The notes: a model not told the origin generated them from the letters alone. DNA of 64,000 nt from Oscillospiraceae bacterium (GCA_017550285.1 JAFZPP010000040.1:124001-188000); one strand, 5' to 3'. Counted from the first letter of the stretch, positions 34,877 through 44,138 are shown. Program-made: numbers and translations.

Positions 34877-36067
34877 ATGAAAACTGAGAAGTTATATGAT
34901 AAAAACGCATATCTGCGAAATTTTACCGCAAAGGTGCTCTCCTGTGAGCCACTCGCAGATGCAAAAAAGCGCACCGATGATGCCGCATACGCAGTAATCC
35001 TCGACCGCACCGCATTCTTCCCCGAGGGCGGCGGTCAGACTGCCGATACCGGAAATCTCGGCAATGCCGTTGTCTGCGATGTGCAGGAAATTGACGGCGA
35101 GATTGTGCATCTTGTTGATGTGCCGCTGCCGGTCGGCGAGGAGCTTGCCGCAGAGCTGGACTGGGAGGTTCGCTTCCGCAAGATGCAGAATCACACCGGT
35201 GAACATCTGATCTCCGGCATCGTGCACAGCCAGTTCGGCTATGACAATGTCGGCTTCCATCTCGGCACGGACGGCGTGACCGTTGATTTCAGCGGCGTGC
35301 TGACTGCTTCGGAGCTTGAATTTGTCGAATATATCGCAAACCGTGTTGTCGGACTGAATGTCCCTGTCACGGTCAGCTACCCGACGCCCGAGGAATGCGC
35401 TGTCATGGAATACCGCTCCAAGCTCGACCTGACGGAGAATGTCCGCATCGTCACGATTGAGGGCTGGGATGTCTGCGCGTGCTGTGCGCCGCATGTGACG
35501 CATACCGGTGCCGTCGGCGGCATCAAGATTCTCTCCTGCGAAAACTGGAAGGGCGGCGTCCGCATCCGGATGCTCTGCGGTCTCGATGCACGCGACGATT
35601 ATCAGAAGCGCCTGACGCAGACGGTCCGCATCTCAAATCTGCTCTCCTGCAAACAGCTCGAAGCGGCGGATGCGGTCGAGCGTCTGATGAAGCAGTCGCA
35701 GGCGGAGCGTGAGGAATCCGCAAAGTTGCGCCGTGCCCTGCTGGACAGCAAAATTGCCGCCCTGCATGAAACGGACGGCAATCTCGTGATATTTGACGAT
35801 CTGCTGGATAACAACAATCTGCGGAATCTTGTCAATGCCGGCGTCCCGCTCTGCGGCGGTGTCTGCGCGGCATTTCAGGGCAATGATTCCGACGGCTACC
35901 GCTATATCATCGGCAGTCAGTCGGTCAAGCTGCGCGCATGGGCAAAGGAATTCAATTCCGCACTCAGCGGCAGAGGCGGCGGCTCTGAGGAGATGATTCA
36001 GGGTACCGTCACCGCAAAGGCGGAGGATATCCGCGCATATCTCGGCGATCAGGTCAATCTGCAATAA
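34877..36067 (+). CDS. alaX: Alanyl-tRNA editing protein, AlaX-long type with DHHA1 domain
   Basis: The 396-residue protein hydrolyses Ser or Gly wrongly attached to tRNA-Ala, in trans to AlaRS. It has the glycine-rich motif FPEGGGQT (about residues 48-55), zinc ligands in HTGEH (His106, His110) and the later C-x3-H pair (Cys202, His206). A helical linker and a C-terminal DHHA1-like domain follow (about 300-396, ending in the GRGGGSEEMIQG pattern). The presence of DHHA1 places it in the long AlaX group. The ribosome-binding site is modest (GGAAGGG). Confidence 0.93.
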   Translation: MKTEKLYDKNAYLRNFTAKVLSCEPLADAKKRTDDAAYAVILDRTAFFPEGGGQTADTGNLGNAVVCDVQEIDGEIVHLVDVPLPVGEELAAELDWEVRFRKMQNHTGEHLISGIVHSQFGYDNVGFHLGTDGVTVDFSGVLTASELEFVEYIANRVVGLNVPVTVSYPTPEECAVMEYRSKLDLTENVRIVTIEGWDVCACCAPHVTHTGAVGGIKILSCENWKGGVRIRMLCGLDARDDYQKRLTQTVRISNLLSCKQLEAADAVERLMKQSQAEREESAKLRRALLDSKIAALHETDGNLVIFDDLLDNNNLRNLVNAGVPLCGGVCAAFQGNDSDGYRYIIGSQSVKLRAWAKEFNSALSGRGGGSEEMIQGTVTAKAEDIRAYLGDQVNLQ

Positions 36068-36267
36068 GCGGGCAGTGCCCGCTGCCGATTCTGCACCGAA
36101 GTAAGTAATTGTGCAGCAAAAGCAAATGGCTCGTCTTTTGTACGTGGTCAAGTGCTCGATTGTGATACAGAGAGGGCTGCGCCTATTCGAGAGGCGGCGG
36201 AGAGCCGCCCCGATTGAACTGAGCAACGAACTGTCCTGCATTATCAGCGATAGAAAGGCGAAGCAAG

Positions 36268-36482
36268 CTGCCCGCCAATTCTGAGTTACCGTTATACGAC
36301 TGTGGAAATATCAGAACTGTAAATCTTTCAAAACGCCGCCGGACAGCTTTAGATCAATACCCGCGGGCGCTGCCCGCCAATTCTGAGTTACCGTTTTACG
36401 ACTGTGGAAACAGCAGAACTGAAAAATACACACGGCTCTTCCGGATAGCTTTAGATCAATACCCGCGGGCGCTGCCCGCCAA
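36268..36482. repeat. Tandem repeat with exact 102-nt period (two units plus a partial third)
   Basis: Units begin with GCTGCCCGCCA at 36268, 36370 and 36472 (the last partial). Each full unit contains AATTCTGAGTTACCGTT, ACGACTGTGGAAA, CAGAACTG and ends in AGCTTTAGATCAATACCCGC. The middle (about 36321-36340 against 36421-36440) is divergent. A related element in the opposite orientation is at 57791-57854. Confidence 0.9.
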
Positions 36483-36486
36483 AAAA

Positions 36487-36520
36487 GGGGCTCCGCTGTT
36501 GGCGCAGCAGAGCCGAGTTT
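36487..36520 (+). terminator. Terminator-like stem-loop after the repeat
   Basis: GGCTCCGCTG pairs with CAGCAGAGCC around a short loop and is followed by GAGTTTTTC. Confidence 0.6.
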
Positions 36521-36785
36521 TTCTTGAAGGTTGTAACAATGGATCAGTAAATGCACGTTCGATTGAAACACATTTCCACGTAAGATCTGCAATTCCTTTG
36601 CCGCGCCTGACTCGCTGCGCCGGTTTTGCTTCTCTTGAGCTTAGTATAGCGGATACCGGAAAGAAAATCAATACCTATCCGCAATCTGTCAACAAATTCT
36701 CCCTGATTTGAGAACAAGTTGTCACCTCTTTGCAACTTTTCCCGTAAGTTGTAACAAATCTATGATAAACGGGAGGCACATGCCT

Positions 36786-37724
36786 ATGATTCACATTTAT
36801 AAAACCATTGACGGAAAACTCTGCCAGCTCGAAAAAGCCGAGCCGGGCTGCTGGATCTCCTGCTATGAGCCGACACAGGATGAAATCCAGACCCTGACGC
36901 AGGAATTCGGACTGGATACCGGCTTTGTCCGCTCCTGCCTTGACGAAGAGGAATCCTCCCGTATCGAACGCGAGGACGGTCAGACGCTGATCATCGTGGA
37001 CACCGCTGTTGCTGAAAAGCTCGAGAAAAGCGATACCTTCCAGTTCTATACCGTCCCGCTCGGCATCATCAATACCTCCGACCTCGTCTTTACGATTTCG
37101 CTGCGCCGCAATCAGGTGCTCGGCGCCATGGCGGACGGCAAGATCTCCAATATCCAGACGCAGTTCAAGACACGGTTCATTTTGCAGATTCTCATGCAGA
37201 TTTCCGCCGGCTTCGTCTTCTATCTCAAACAGATCGACAAAATCTCCTATTCCATGGAGCAGGAGCTCAGCGGCGCGATGAAAAATCAGGAGATCGTGCA
37301 GCTCATGGGTCTGGAAAAGTCCCTCGTTTACTTTACCACCTCTCTGAAAGCGAATCTCGTCACGATTGAGAAGATTCAGCGCGGCAGAGCGTTAAAGCTC
37401 TACCCTGAAGATGAAGACCTCATGGATGATGTCGGGATTGAGTTCCGGCAGGCGGTCGAAATGGCGACAATCTACAGCGGCGTTATCTCCGCTATGATGG
37501 ACGCTTTTTCGTATGTCATTGCCAACAATCAGAACTCGGTCATGTGGCGTTTGACGATCATCACCGTTATCATCGAAATCCCGAATATCATTTTCGCCTT
37601 CTACGGCATCAACATGGAAACCGGCACGCTGCCCTTCGACAGCAGCTGGGTCTATTCCATTATTATCACGCTGATTCTGACCTCAATCGTCGCATTTGTA
37701 CTGCTGCGCAAAAAGAAATTCTGA
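36786..37724 (+). CDS. corA: CorA-family divalent cation transporter
   Basis: The 312-residue protein has a cytoplasmic alpha/beta and helical domain (1-~250) and two C-terminal membrane helices (about 255-275 and 288-308). The loop motif after the first helix reads YGINM instead of the classical YGMNF of CorA. The GIN form occurs in 2-TM-GxN family branches, so selectivity for Mg2+ versus other metals is uncertain. The start at 36786 is at the right distance from GGGAGG; the ATG two codons earlier is too close. Confidence 0.88.
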   Translation: MIHIYKTIDGKLCQLEKAEPGCWISCYEPTQDEIQTLTQEFGLDTGFVRSCLDEEESSRIEREDGQTLIIVDTAVAEKLEKSDTFQFYTVPLGIINTSDLVFTISLRRNQVLGAMADGKISNIQTQFKTRFILQILMQISAGFVFYLKQIDKISYSMEQELSGAMKNQEIVQLMGLEKSLVYFTTSLKANLVTIEKIQRGRALKLYPEDEDLMDDVGIEFRQAVEMATIYSGVISAMMDAFSYVIANNQNSVMWRLTIITVIIEIPNIIFAFYGINMETGTLPFDSSWVYSIIITLILTSIVAFVLLRKKKF

Positions 37725-37764
37725 GCCGGAATCATATCCGGAACTGATTTCTGATATATCAAAT

Positions 37765-37800
37765 ACTGCCTGTGAAAATCTGCTTCACAGGCAGTTTGTT
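37765..37800 (+). terminator. Terminator of the CorA-family gene
   Basis: ACTGCCTGTGAA pairs with TTCACAGGCAGT around a 7-nt loop, followed by TTGTTTTG. Confidence 0.85.
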
Positions 37801-37873
37801 TTGCAGCAATTTGCTTGATCTTGCAGAAACGTTAAGAAAAGCTGAACAAATATAAAGTCAGACTTAAAATATG

Positions 37874-37922
37874 ATTACAGTATTGTAATTCTTCACCCGC
37901 AGCACGGAAAACGTGCTATAAT
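37874..37922 (+). promoter_or_regulatory. Two inverted repeats at the promoter of the lipoprotein gene
   Basis: ATTACA-GTAT-TGTAAT (37874-37889) and AGCACG-GAAAA-CGTGCT (37901-37917) precede a TATAAT at 37917-37922; the second shares one base with this -10. No recognisable -35 is present, which suggests activator or repressor control. Confidence 0.5.
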
Positions 37923-37973
37923 GTCACTGTCAAACGAAAACTAAGAGAACAATCTCCCTGAAAGGAAGTCTTC

Positions 37974-39254
37974 ATGATAAAAAAGAATATCATTACAATC
38001 GCAGTCATTTGCGCAGTGCTCGGTCTGACCGGATGCGGCAGCAGCACGGTTCCCGATACCGCACCGCAGACAGACGAAACAGCCGCTGCCGAAACCGGAA
38101 CAACCGCAGAGACAACATCATCCCCTGCCGTGCAGACGACATCCGCGGTCTCTGCATCTGCCGAAACAACAACGGCAGCGCAGACAGATGCACCCGCAGC
38201 AGCCACTGCCGGAAAACCGGACTGCAAACCGCTGGCAGGAAGCTGGCGCTATCAGTCGGACGGCAGAATGCAGGGCTCGGTCAAGGTCACAGCGGACGGC
38301 AGCTTTACCTATCAGCCGCTGGATGATTCCGGCGCGAAAAACGGCAAAGTCACCGTATCCGACGAGACCTTCAACGACGGCACGACGCTGTATCTGTACA
38401 ACTTCAACTATGACGACAGCACCGGCTGGATTTCCCTCTATGTGCCGCAGAACTGGAATACCAACTCGCTCCTGATCGGTCAGGACGGAACAAACCGTCT
38501 TGTGCGCGAAGACCTGATTGTCAATGCGGACGGCAAAAAAATCACCTACACCGATTCCACGCTCAATAAGGCATATAAGCTGCCGTCCGATGATGCGGAT
38601 GAAGAAGAACATTATGCGATTTACCGCGGCAATGTACCGGAATTTGCGTGTGCAGATGCGGATGCGGCAATGCAGTCAAATCTGAAAGAGCTCAATGACC
38701 TCATGCAGCAGACACTGAACGAGCAGGTCAAAATCTATGACGAGAAAAAATATCCGGCAGAGGATTTTGACGCTGCCACAGAAAAGGTCAATGCGCATCC
38801 GTTCGGCAGCGACCAGACCGACATTGACTATATGATTGATTTTCAGGGTAAATCCGCTACGATCTTCCTGAACAATTACTGGTACAGCGGCGGTGCGCAC
38901 GGCATATACGGAACGGATACGGTATTCTTTGATACGGATACCATGAAGGTGATCCGCTCTCTCGATGAAATTTCCGCAGCACCGAATGAGTTTGTCAAAT
39001 TTGCGGCGGAGTATTTCATGCAGAATTATGCAGCAAAATACGAAGGACAGGACGATTTCACAACGGATACGCTGACAAAGGCAATGACCGGCGAAGGCAC
39101 ATGGTATTTTACGGATGATACATTCACCGTCGAATTTCCGGTCTATTCATTCGGTGCATCGTATGCGGATGGTCCGCAGTATCTCCGGATTCCGCTGGAG
39201 CTCTGCGTGCGGCATTTCAACGAATACGGCAAACAGCTTCTGCCGGAATCATAA
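37974..39254 (+). CDS. Lipoprotein with C-terminal DUF3298 (RsiV-like) domain
   Basis: The 426-residue protein has a lipoprotein signal with LTGC (lipid on Cys21). An Ala/Thr-rich spacer follows (about 25-78), then a middle beta-rich module (about 80-190) and a C-terminal domain (about 215-420). The last contains the GGAHG pattern and tail typical of the DUF3298/RsiV family (YWYSGGAHGIYGTDTVFFD). RsiV is a lysozyme-sensing anti-sigma factor in Bacillus, but this protein has no cytoplasmic sigma-binding part, so a surface lipoprotein with the same outer fold is the safer reading. Function is not known. Confidence 0.82.
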   Translation: MIKKNIITIAVICAVLGLTGCGSSTVPDTAPQTDETAAAETGTTAETTSSPAVQTTSAVSASAETTTAAQTDAPAAATAGKPDCKPLAGSWRYQSDGRMQGSVKVTADGSFTYQPLDDSGAKNGKVTVSDETFNDGTTLYLYNFNYDDSTGWISLYVPQNWNTNSLLIGQDGTNRLVREDLIVNADGKKITYTDSTLNKAYKLPSDDADEEEHYAIYRGNVPEFACADADAAMQSNLKELNDLMQQTLNEQVKIYDEKKYPAEDFDAATEKVNAHPFGSDQTDIDYMIDFQGKSATIFLNNYWYSGGAHGIYGTDTVFFDTDTMKVIRSLDEISAAPNEFVKFAAEYFMQNYAAKYEGQDDFTTDTLTKAMTGEGTWYFTDDTFTVEFPVYSFGASYADGPQYLRIPLELCVRHFNEYGKQLLPES

Positions 39255-39279
39255 CTCCGATTATTTGATATGAATATCA

Positions 39280-39326
39280 GAAAGCCGCTGAAATCTGCGT
39301 CTGTGCAGGATTTCAGCGGCTTTTCT
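39280..39326. terminator. Terminator between lipoprotein gene and thrS
   Basis: AAAGCCGCTGAAATC pairs with GATTTCAGCGGCTTT around a 13-nt loop and is followed by TTCTTC; the A-rich 5' side makes it usable from both strands. Confidence 0.85.
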
Positions 39327-39345
39327 TCATTATCGCACTGCCGGA

Positions 39346-41280
39346 TTATTTTGCCTTCGTTGCGACCTCTGTGATCAGTTTATTGAAGACATCGTCGAGC
39401 TTGAGGCAGCCTAGCTCTCCCTCCTTGCGGGAGCGGACGGTTACGCCGTTCTCCTTGACCTCATTGTCACCGATGATGAGCATATACGGAATGCGGTCGA
39501 AGCGGGCATTCTTGATCTTGGTACCGATGTTTCTGTCCTCGGTATCAACCGTCACGCGCATACCGGCAGCGGTGAGCTTGTCAGCGAATGCCTGTGCATA
39601 TGCAGCATGCTCCTCACCGATCGGCAGCAGACGAACCTGCTCCGGTGCAAGCCAGAGCGGCAGCACGCCGGAATATTTCTCGAGCATGTAAGCAAGGGTA
39701 CGCTCAAAGCAGCCGAGCGAGGTTCTGTGAATGATATACGGCAGCTTCTTCTGACCGTCCTTATCAATATAGTACATGCCGAATTTCTCAGCAAGCAGCA
39801 TGTCGATCTGGATTGTGACAAGCGTGTCTTCCTTGCCAAAGACGTTCTTATACTGGATATCGAGCTTCGGACCGTAGAATGCAGCCTCGTCAATACCGAT
39901 CTCATAATTGAGTCCGAGATGATCGAGGATCTTGCCCATGGTATCCTGTGCGATGTTCCACTGCTCCGCGGTACCCTCATACTTGTTCTTCGGGTTTGCC
40001 GGATCCCACTGGGAGAAACGGAAGGTGCAGTCCTCGAGCAGACCGACCGTATCAAGCATATACTTTGCCATTTCGAGACAGAACTTGAATTCCTCCTCGA
40101 GCTGATCCGGACGGATGATGAAATGACCCTCGGAGATCGTGAACTGACGGACACGGATCAGACCGTGCATTTCGCCGCTGTCCTCATTGCGGAAGAGTGT
40201 CGAGGTCTCGGTCAGGCGCATCGGCAGCTCCTTATAGGAGCGCTGCTTGTTGAGGAAGACCTGATACTGGAACGGGCAGGTCATCGGACGGAGCGCAAAG
40301 CATTCCTTCTCCTCATCATGCGGATCGCCCATGATGAACATACCGTCGAGATAGTGATCCCAGTGACCGGAAATCTTATAGAGATCGCGCTTTGCAAAGA
40401 GCGGGGTCTTCGTGAGCTGACATCCCTTGGACTGCTCATAGTCCTCAACCCAGCGCTGGAGCAGCTGAATGACTCTTGCGCCCTTCGGCAGCATAATCGG
40501 CAGACCCTGACCGATATAATCGACCGTTGTGAAGTAGCCGAGCTCTCTGCCGATCTTGTTGTGATCGCGGTTCTTTGCCTCCTCGAGCATATCGAGATGC
40601 TCCTTGAGCTGCTCCTTCTTCGGGAATGCAACGCCGTAGACACGGGTGAGCTGCTTGTTGTTCTGATCGCCCTTCCAGTAAGCGCCGGTGCAGGAGGTCA
40701 GCTTGAATGCTTTGACCAGACCGGTCGCAAAGAGGTGCGGACCGACGCAGAGATCAGTATATTCGCCCTGCTTGTAGAAGCTGATTGTTTCGCCCGCGGG
40801 GAGCTCCTCAATGAGCTGCACTTTATAGGTTTCGCCGCGCTCCTGCATCAGCGCAATCGCCTCATCCTTCGGCAGCGTGAAGCGCTCGATGCGCAGATTC
40901 TCCTTGACAATCTTCTTCATCTCGGCTTCGAGTGCGGTCAGCGTATCGGCATTGAACGGCTTTTCGGTATCGAAATCATAGTAGAAGCCGCGGTCGATTG
41001 CCGGACCGATTGTCAGCTTGACCTCGGGGAACAGACGCTTTGCAGCCTGTGCGAGAATATGTGCAGCGGTGTGATTGAAAATATGTCTGCCTTCCTTGTC
41101 CTCAAAGGTGAGGAGCTTGACCTCTGCATCGGCAGTCAGCTCGGCGGTGAGGTCGGCAGGCTGACCGTTCACTAGCGCCGCAATATGCTCGCGCTCGATG
41201 ACGCCTGCTTCCTTTGCGGCATCGTAGACGGTGACAGGGGCAGCGCCTTCAAAGCTGCCGTTTGCAAATGTAATCTTCAT
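39346..41280 (-). CDS. thrS: Threonyl-tRNA synthetase
   Basis: The 644-residue length is standard. A TGS domain (1-~60), the editing domain with HTAAHILAQA (His-x3-His) near residues 70-80, the class II catalytic core (MLPKGARVIQLLQRWVEDYE, then FRNEDSGEMHGLIRVRQF as motif 2, and RTSLGCFERTLAYMLEKYSG as motif 3) and the anticodon-binding domain (about 540-640) are visible. It charges tRNA-Thr. The start at 41280 follows GGAGGG; an upstream extension to 41325 would run into the leader terminator and is rejected. Expression is controlled by the T-box leader upstream. Confidence 0.98.
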   Translation of the reverse strand: MKITFANGSFEGAAPVTVYDAAKEAGVIEREHIAALVNGQPADLTAELTADAEVKLLTFEDKEGRHIFNHTAAHILAQAAKRLFPEVKLTIGPAIDRGFYYDFDTEKPFNADTLTALEAEMKKIVKENLRIERFTLPKDEAIALMQERGETYKVQLIEELPAGETISFYKQGEYTDLCVGPHLFATGLVKAFKLTSCTGAYWKGDQNNKQLTRVYGVAFPKKEQLKEHLDMLEEAKNRDHNKIGRELGYFTTVDYIGQGLPIMLPKGARVIQLLQRWVEDYEQSKGCQLTKTPLFAKRDLYKISGHWDHYLDGMFIMGDPHDEEKECFALRPMTCPFQYQVFLNKQRSYKELPMRLTETSTLFRNEDSGEMHGLIRVRQFTISEGHFIIRPDQLEEEFKFCLEMAKYMLDTVGLLEDCTFRFSQWDPANPKNKYEGTAEQWNIAQDTMGKILDHLGLNYEIGIDEAAFYGPKLDIQYKNVFGKEDTLVTIQIDMLLAEKFGMYYIDKDGQKKLPYIIHRTSLGCFERTLAYMLEKYSGVLPLWLAPEQVRLLPIGEEHAAYAQAFADKLTAAGMRVTVDTEDRNIGTKIKNARFDRIPYMLIIGDNEVKENGVTVRSRKEGELGCLKLDDVFNKLITEVATKAK

Positions 41281-41323
41281 GAAAAATCCCTCCGTTTTGA
41301 TGTTGGTTCGGATCGGGGCAATC

Positions 41324-41562
41324 AAAAAACCCGCACTCCGAACAGTTTGCAGCTGTTCGGGGTACGGGTTTGTCCACTGTTATATATGGTACAAACGCGC
41401 ACGGTTCCACCCGAGCGTTTCCTCATTCCCATTGACATTCGCAGCAGCGGTGGTACCGGAAAAGAGATCATCGGATGCCTTTCAGCGGGTCAGCATCCTC
41501 TCTGTCAGATGAGCGCTCCTTTGCGACATATCCTCTGCTTTCGTATGCGAAAGCCTCTGATT
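41324..41562 (-). promoter_or_regulatory. T-box riboswitch leader of thrS
   Basis: On the minus strand the T-box sequence GGGTGGAACCGTGCG (about 41399-41413) is flanked by AAACGC and GCGTTT arms that can form the antiterminator. A strong terminator, CCGAACAG/CTGTTCGG with extended AACCCG/CGGGTT arms and TTTTTT, lies at 41324-41371. Upstream, a stem-loop with GAGAGGATGC and an ACC triplet near 41451-41456 could be stem I and the Thr specifier. Uncharged tRNA-Thr would stabilise the antiterminator and permit thrS expression. Confidence 0.87.
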
Positions 41563-41568
41563 GATTTC

Positions 41569-41597
41569 ATTATACGCAAATGTGCGGGATTTGTCAA
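41569..41597 (-). promoter_or_regulatory. Sigma-A promoter of the thrS leader
   Basis: On the minus strand TTGACA (41592-41597) and TATAAT (41569-41574) with a 17-nt spacer; transcription should start near 41562. Confidence 0.9.
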
Positions 41598-41960
41598 GAC
41601 GTTTCGGCAGATTTTGCGATTTTCGTGATTTTGCACAGATTTCTGTATGTGTCATGTCCTGCAAAGACGCATCTGAAAGTCTGCAAACTGAAAGAAGCAA
41701 CCCGATTTCAGCGCAAGATATGAGAAATAAAGGTGAAAGATTTGTGAAATTTCTGAAATTTGTATCTATCGTGCGATTTTGAGACCACGATATATAGCGG
41801 ATTTTACCTTAATTCATGACTATATTGCCCAGAAAAATCGCTTCGCAATAATTGCATTATTTTCAGCATCGTTTCAGGGACAGGGGGTATAATGAGAACA
41901 GCCAAAGGGATTTGATCCTGTATGAGGGTCACAGCTTACCATACAGAAAGGATGAAAACT
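41598..41960. other. Intergenic region upstream of the beta-helix dockerin gene
   Basis: AT-rich and without a gene. TATAAT at about 41889-41894 lies ~70 nt before the start codon but has no matching -35, so the promoter of the next gene may need an activator or another sigma factor. Confidence 0.5.
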
Positions 41961-44093
41961 ATGAGAAATAAAAAGAAAACAGCAGGTGCGGCGATTGCTG
42001 CATCTGCAATGGCGCTTGCCCTGACGGTGCCGGTTTTCGCAGCAGTAAAGGGCGACGTCAACGGCGACGGCAAATTCGGCACAGCAGATGCAGTTGCACT
42101 CTGCAAGTATCTCGTCACCGAGGGCAAGCTCAAGGATGCCTCCGCTGCTGATTACAACAGCGACGGTGTAATCAATGCGGCTGACCTGACGCTGATGAAG
42201 CGCGAGCTGATGACACCGTCAACGCCCGAGCAGCCGGAGACACCTGAAAATCCGGATACCCCCGAAACACCGGAGACGCCGGAAACACCGGAGAATCCGG
42301 AAGTTGATCCCGCATCCGAAAATCTGGTCGCAGCGATCACGTTCGCAGACAAAGCCGTCACGCTGAAAAATGCCGCAGGCAATGAAGTCTCCGCGGACAA
42401 GGCAGAGAATGTTACCGTCAAGGACGGCACAGTCGTAACGGTCACGCAGCCCGGCGAAATTGATCTCGACGGCAGCTGCGCAAACGGTCAGGTCTGCGTC
42501 AATGTAGACAAGACCGCGTATCCGGAAGGACAGGTTACGCTGAATCTCCGCGGTCTGACGCTGACGAACACTGCCGATTCGCCGATCTATGTCGCGTCTA
42601 TCGCAGAGGAATGCGTCATCACCGTCAAAAAGGATACCGTCAATACAATCACTGACGGCACCGATTATACAAATGCAGATGAGAACTCCGGCGCAATTTA
42701 TTCCTGCGAAGACCTCAAATTCAAAGGCAAGGGCACGCTGATCGTCAACGGCAAATGCACCGACGGCATCGTCTCCAAGGATGATATCAAAATCTGGAAC
42801 GGCGATATTCAGGTCAACGCTGTGGACGACGGCATCCGCGGCAAGGATTCCGTCCGCATCGGCGATCCGGATGCAACCGATAACTACGAATCGCTCAAGA
42901 TCACCGTCAAGACCGAAAAGGGCGACGGCATCAAATCGACAAGCACCACAACCGCAAAATCCGACGGCACGCCTGTCAATCAGGGCTTTGTCCGCATCAA
43001 CGGCGGCACGGTCAGCATCGAATCCTATCTGGACGGCATCCAGGGCGAGCAGGCAGTCGAGATCAACGGCGGCGATATTTCGATCAAGACCTATACCGGC
43101 TCCTTGTTCACCGGCAGCGGCGCCGGCGGTCAGCAGCAGCAGGGCGGCTGGGGCGGTCCCGGCGGCGGCATGGGCATGGACGGCAATGCAAGCAAGACCG
43201 ATGTCTCCGCAAAGGGCATCAAGGCAGTCGGCATCTTTGACGAAGCCGGCACCACATGGCAGAGCGCAGGTGATATCACTGTTACGGGTGGTCATATCAC
43301 GATTGATTCCTCTGACGATGCACTCCACTGCGGCGGCAGCCTGACGCTGACCGGCGGCGAATTCACAATCGCAACCGCAGACGACGGCTTCCATGCAGAT
43401 CACAATGTCACGATCGGCACAAAGAACGCCGGCACCTATGACGATGTGCAGATTTATATTTCCAAGTGCTATGAGGGCGTAGAGGGTGTCTATATCTATC
43501 AGTACAGCGGCACCGTCTATATCGTCTCGACCGACGACGGCTACAATGCAGCCGGCGGCGCAGACAACTCCGGCAACGGTAACCAGAATCCGTGGGGCGG
43601 CGGCTTCATGAGCTCGTCCTTCGGTGAACTGAATCTCGCCGGCGGTCTGGTCGTGGTCAATTCCGCAAACGGCGACCATGATGCATTCGATTCCAACGGA
43701 AATATCAATATCACCGGCGGCATCTATCTCTGCAACGGTCAGGAACCGCTTGACTGCGGCGACGGCGGCAGCTACAGCATCAACCAGACCGGCGGCACCT
43801 ATCTCAGCATGACCGCAGGCAATACAAATCTCGCAACGACCTATACCATTAAGGACAAGGACGGCAAGGCTGTCGCAACATTCAAGAGTGCAGCAGGTTC
43901 GCCGGGCATCTCCTCGAAGGACAGCTCGACTGCATATTCCGGTACGTCGGTCTCCGGCGGTACGGAAATTCTCGCTGACTGCCCTTACGGTGTCACACTC
44001 GGCGGCACGGTCTCCGGCGGCACACAGATCACCGCAGCACCGTCCAGCGGCGGCGGTCCCGGCGGCGGCAGACAACCCGGCATGGGCTGGTAA
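41961..44093 (+). CDS. Secreted Cthe_2159-like beta-helix carbohydrate-binding protein with N-terminal dockerin
   Basis: The 710-residue product has a signal peptide (about 1-28), an N-terminal dockerin (about 30-85; GDVNGDGKFGTADAVAL and YNSDGVINAADLTLMKRELM) and a Pro/Glu/Thr linker (about 86-115). A long repetitive beta-helix with many Asp/Gly turns fills the rest (GTLIVNGKCTDGIVSKDD, VRINGGTVSIESYLDGIQ). The last matches the Cthe_2159-type carbohydrate-binding family, whose founding member binds cellulose and pectin-like acidic polymers. A Gly/Gln-rich insertion (GAGGQQQQGGWGGPGGG) interrupts the helix. AGAAAGG at proper spacing sets the start at 41961. It stands alone between terminators. 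Confidence 0.85.
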   Translation: MRNKKKTAGAAIAASAMALALTVPVFAAVKGDVNGDGKFGTADAVALCKYLVTEGKLKDASAADYNSDGVINAADLTLMKRELMTPSTPEQPETPENPDTPETPETPETPENPEVDPASENLVAAITFADKAVTLKNAAGNEVSADKAENVTVKDGTVVTVTQPGEIDLDGSCANGQVCVNVDKTAYPEGQVTLNLRGLTLTNTADSPIYVASIAEECVITVKKDTVNTITDGTDYTNADENSGAIYSCEDLKFKGKGTLIVNGKCTDGIVSKDDIKIWNGDIQVNAVDDGIRGKDSVRIGDPDATDNYESLKITVKTEKGDGIKSTSTTTAKSDGTPVNQGFVRINGGTVSIESYLDGIQGEQAVEINGGDISIKTYTGSLFTGSGAGGQQQQGGWGGPGGGMGMDGNASKTDVSAKGIKAVGIFDEAGTTWQSAGDITVTGGHITIDSSDDALHCGGSLTLTGGEFTIATADDGFHADHNVTIGTKNAGTYDDVQIYISKCYEGVEGVYIYQYSGTVYIVSTDDGYNAAGGADNSGNGNQNPWGGGFMSSSFGELNLAGGLVVVNSANGDHDAFDSNGNINITGGIYLCNGQEPLDCGDGGSYSINQTGGTYLSMTAGNTNLATTYTIKDKDGKAVATFKSAAGSPGISSKDSSTAYSGTSVSGGTEILADCPYGVTLGGTVSGGTQITAAPSSGGGPGGGRQPGMGW

Positions 44094-44138
44094 ACCGGAA
44101 AAACTGCGTTCCCCGTTTCAATCCATACAGTGAATCAT

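Larger units (their letters stand above)
36066..36785. other. 720-nt intergenic region with tandem repeat and hairpins
   Basis: No convincing gene. It contains a perfect hairpin at the stop of the AlaX gene (AGCGGGCA/TGCCCGCT, 36065-36082), a GGCGGC/GCCGCC hairpin near 36190, the 102-nt tandem repeat at 36268-36482 and a terminator-like stem-loop at 36487-36520. A minus-strand frame across the repeat (36311-36592) is discussed under rejected items. Confidence 0.6.

Noticed and set aside
36268..36482. CRISPR array
   Set aside because: Only two full 102-nt units with conserved rather than unique inner parts, and no cas genes in the window.
36311..36592. 93-residue minus-strand frame across the 102-nt repeat
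   Set aside because: Its repeated WRAAPAGIDLKLSG arises from the DNA repeat; there is no ribosome-binding site and it crosses a terminator-like stem-loop. Kept as a repeat instead.
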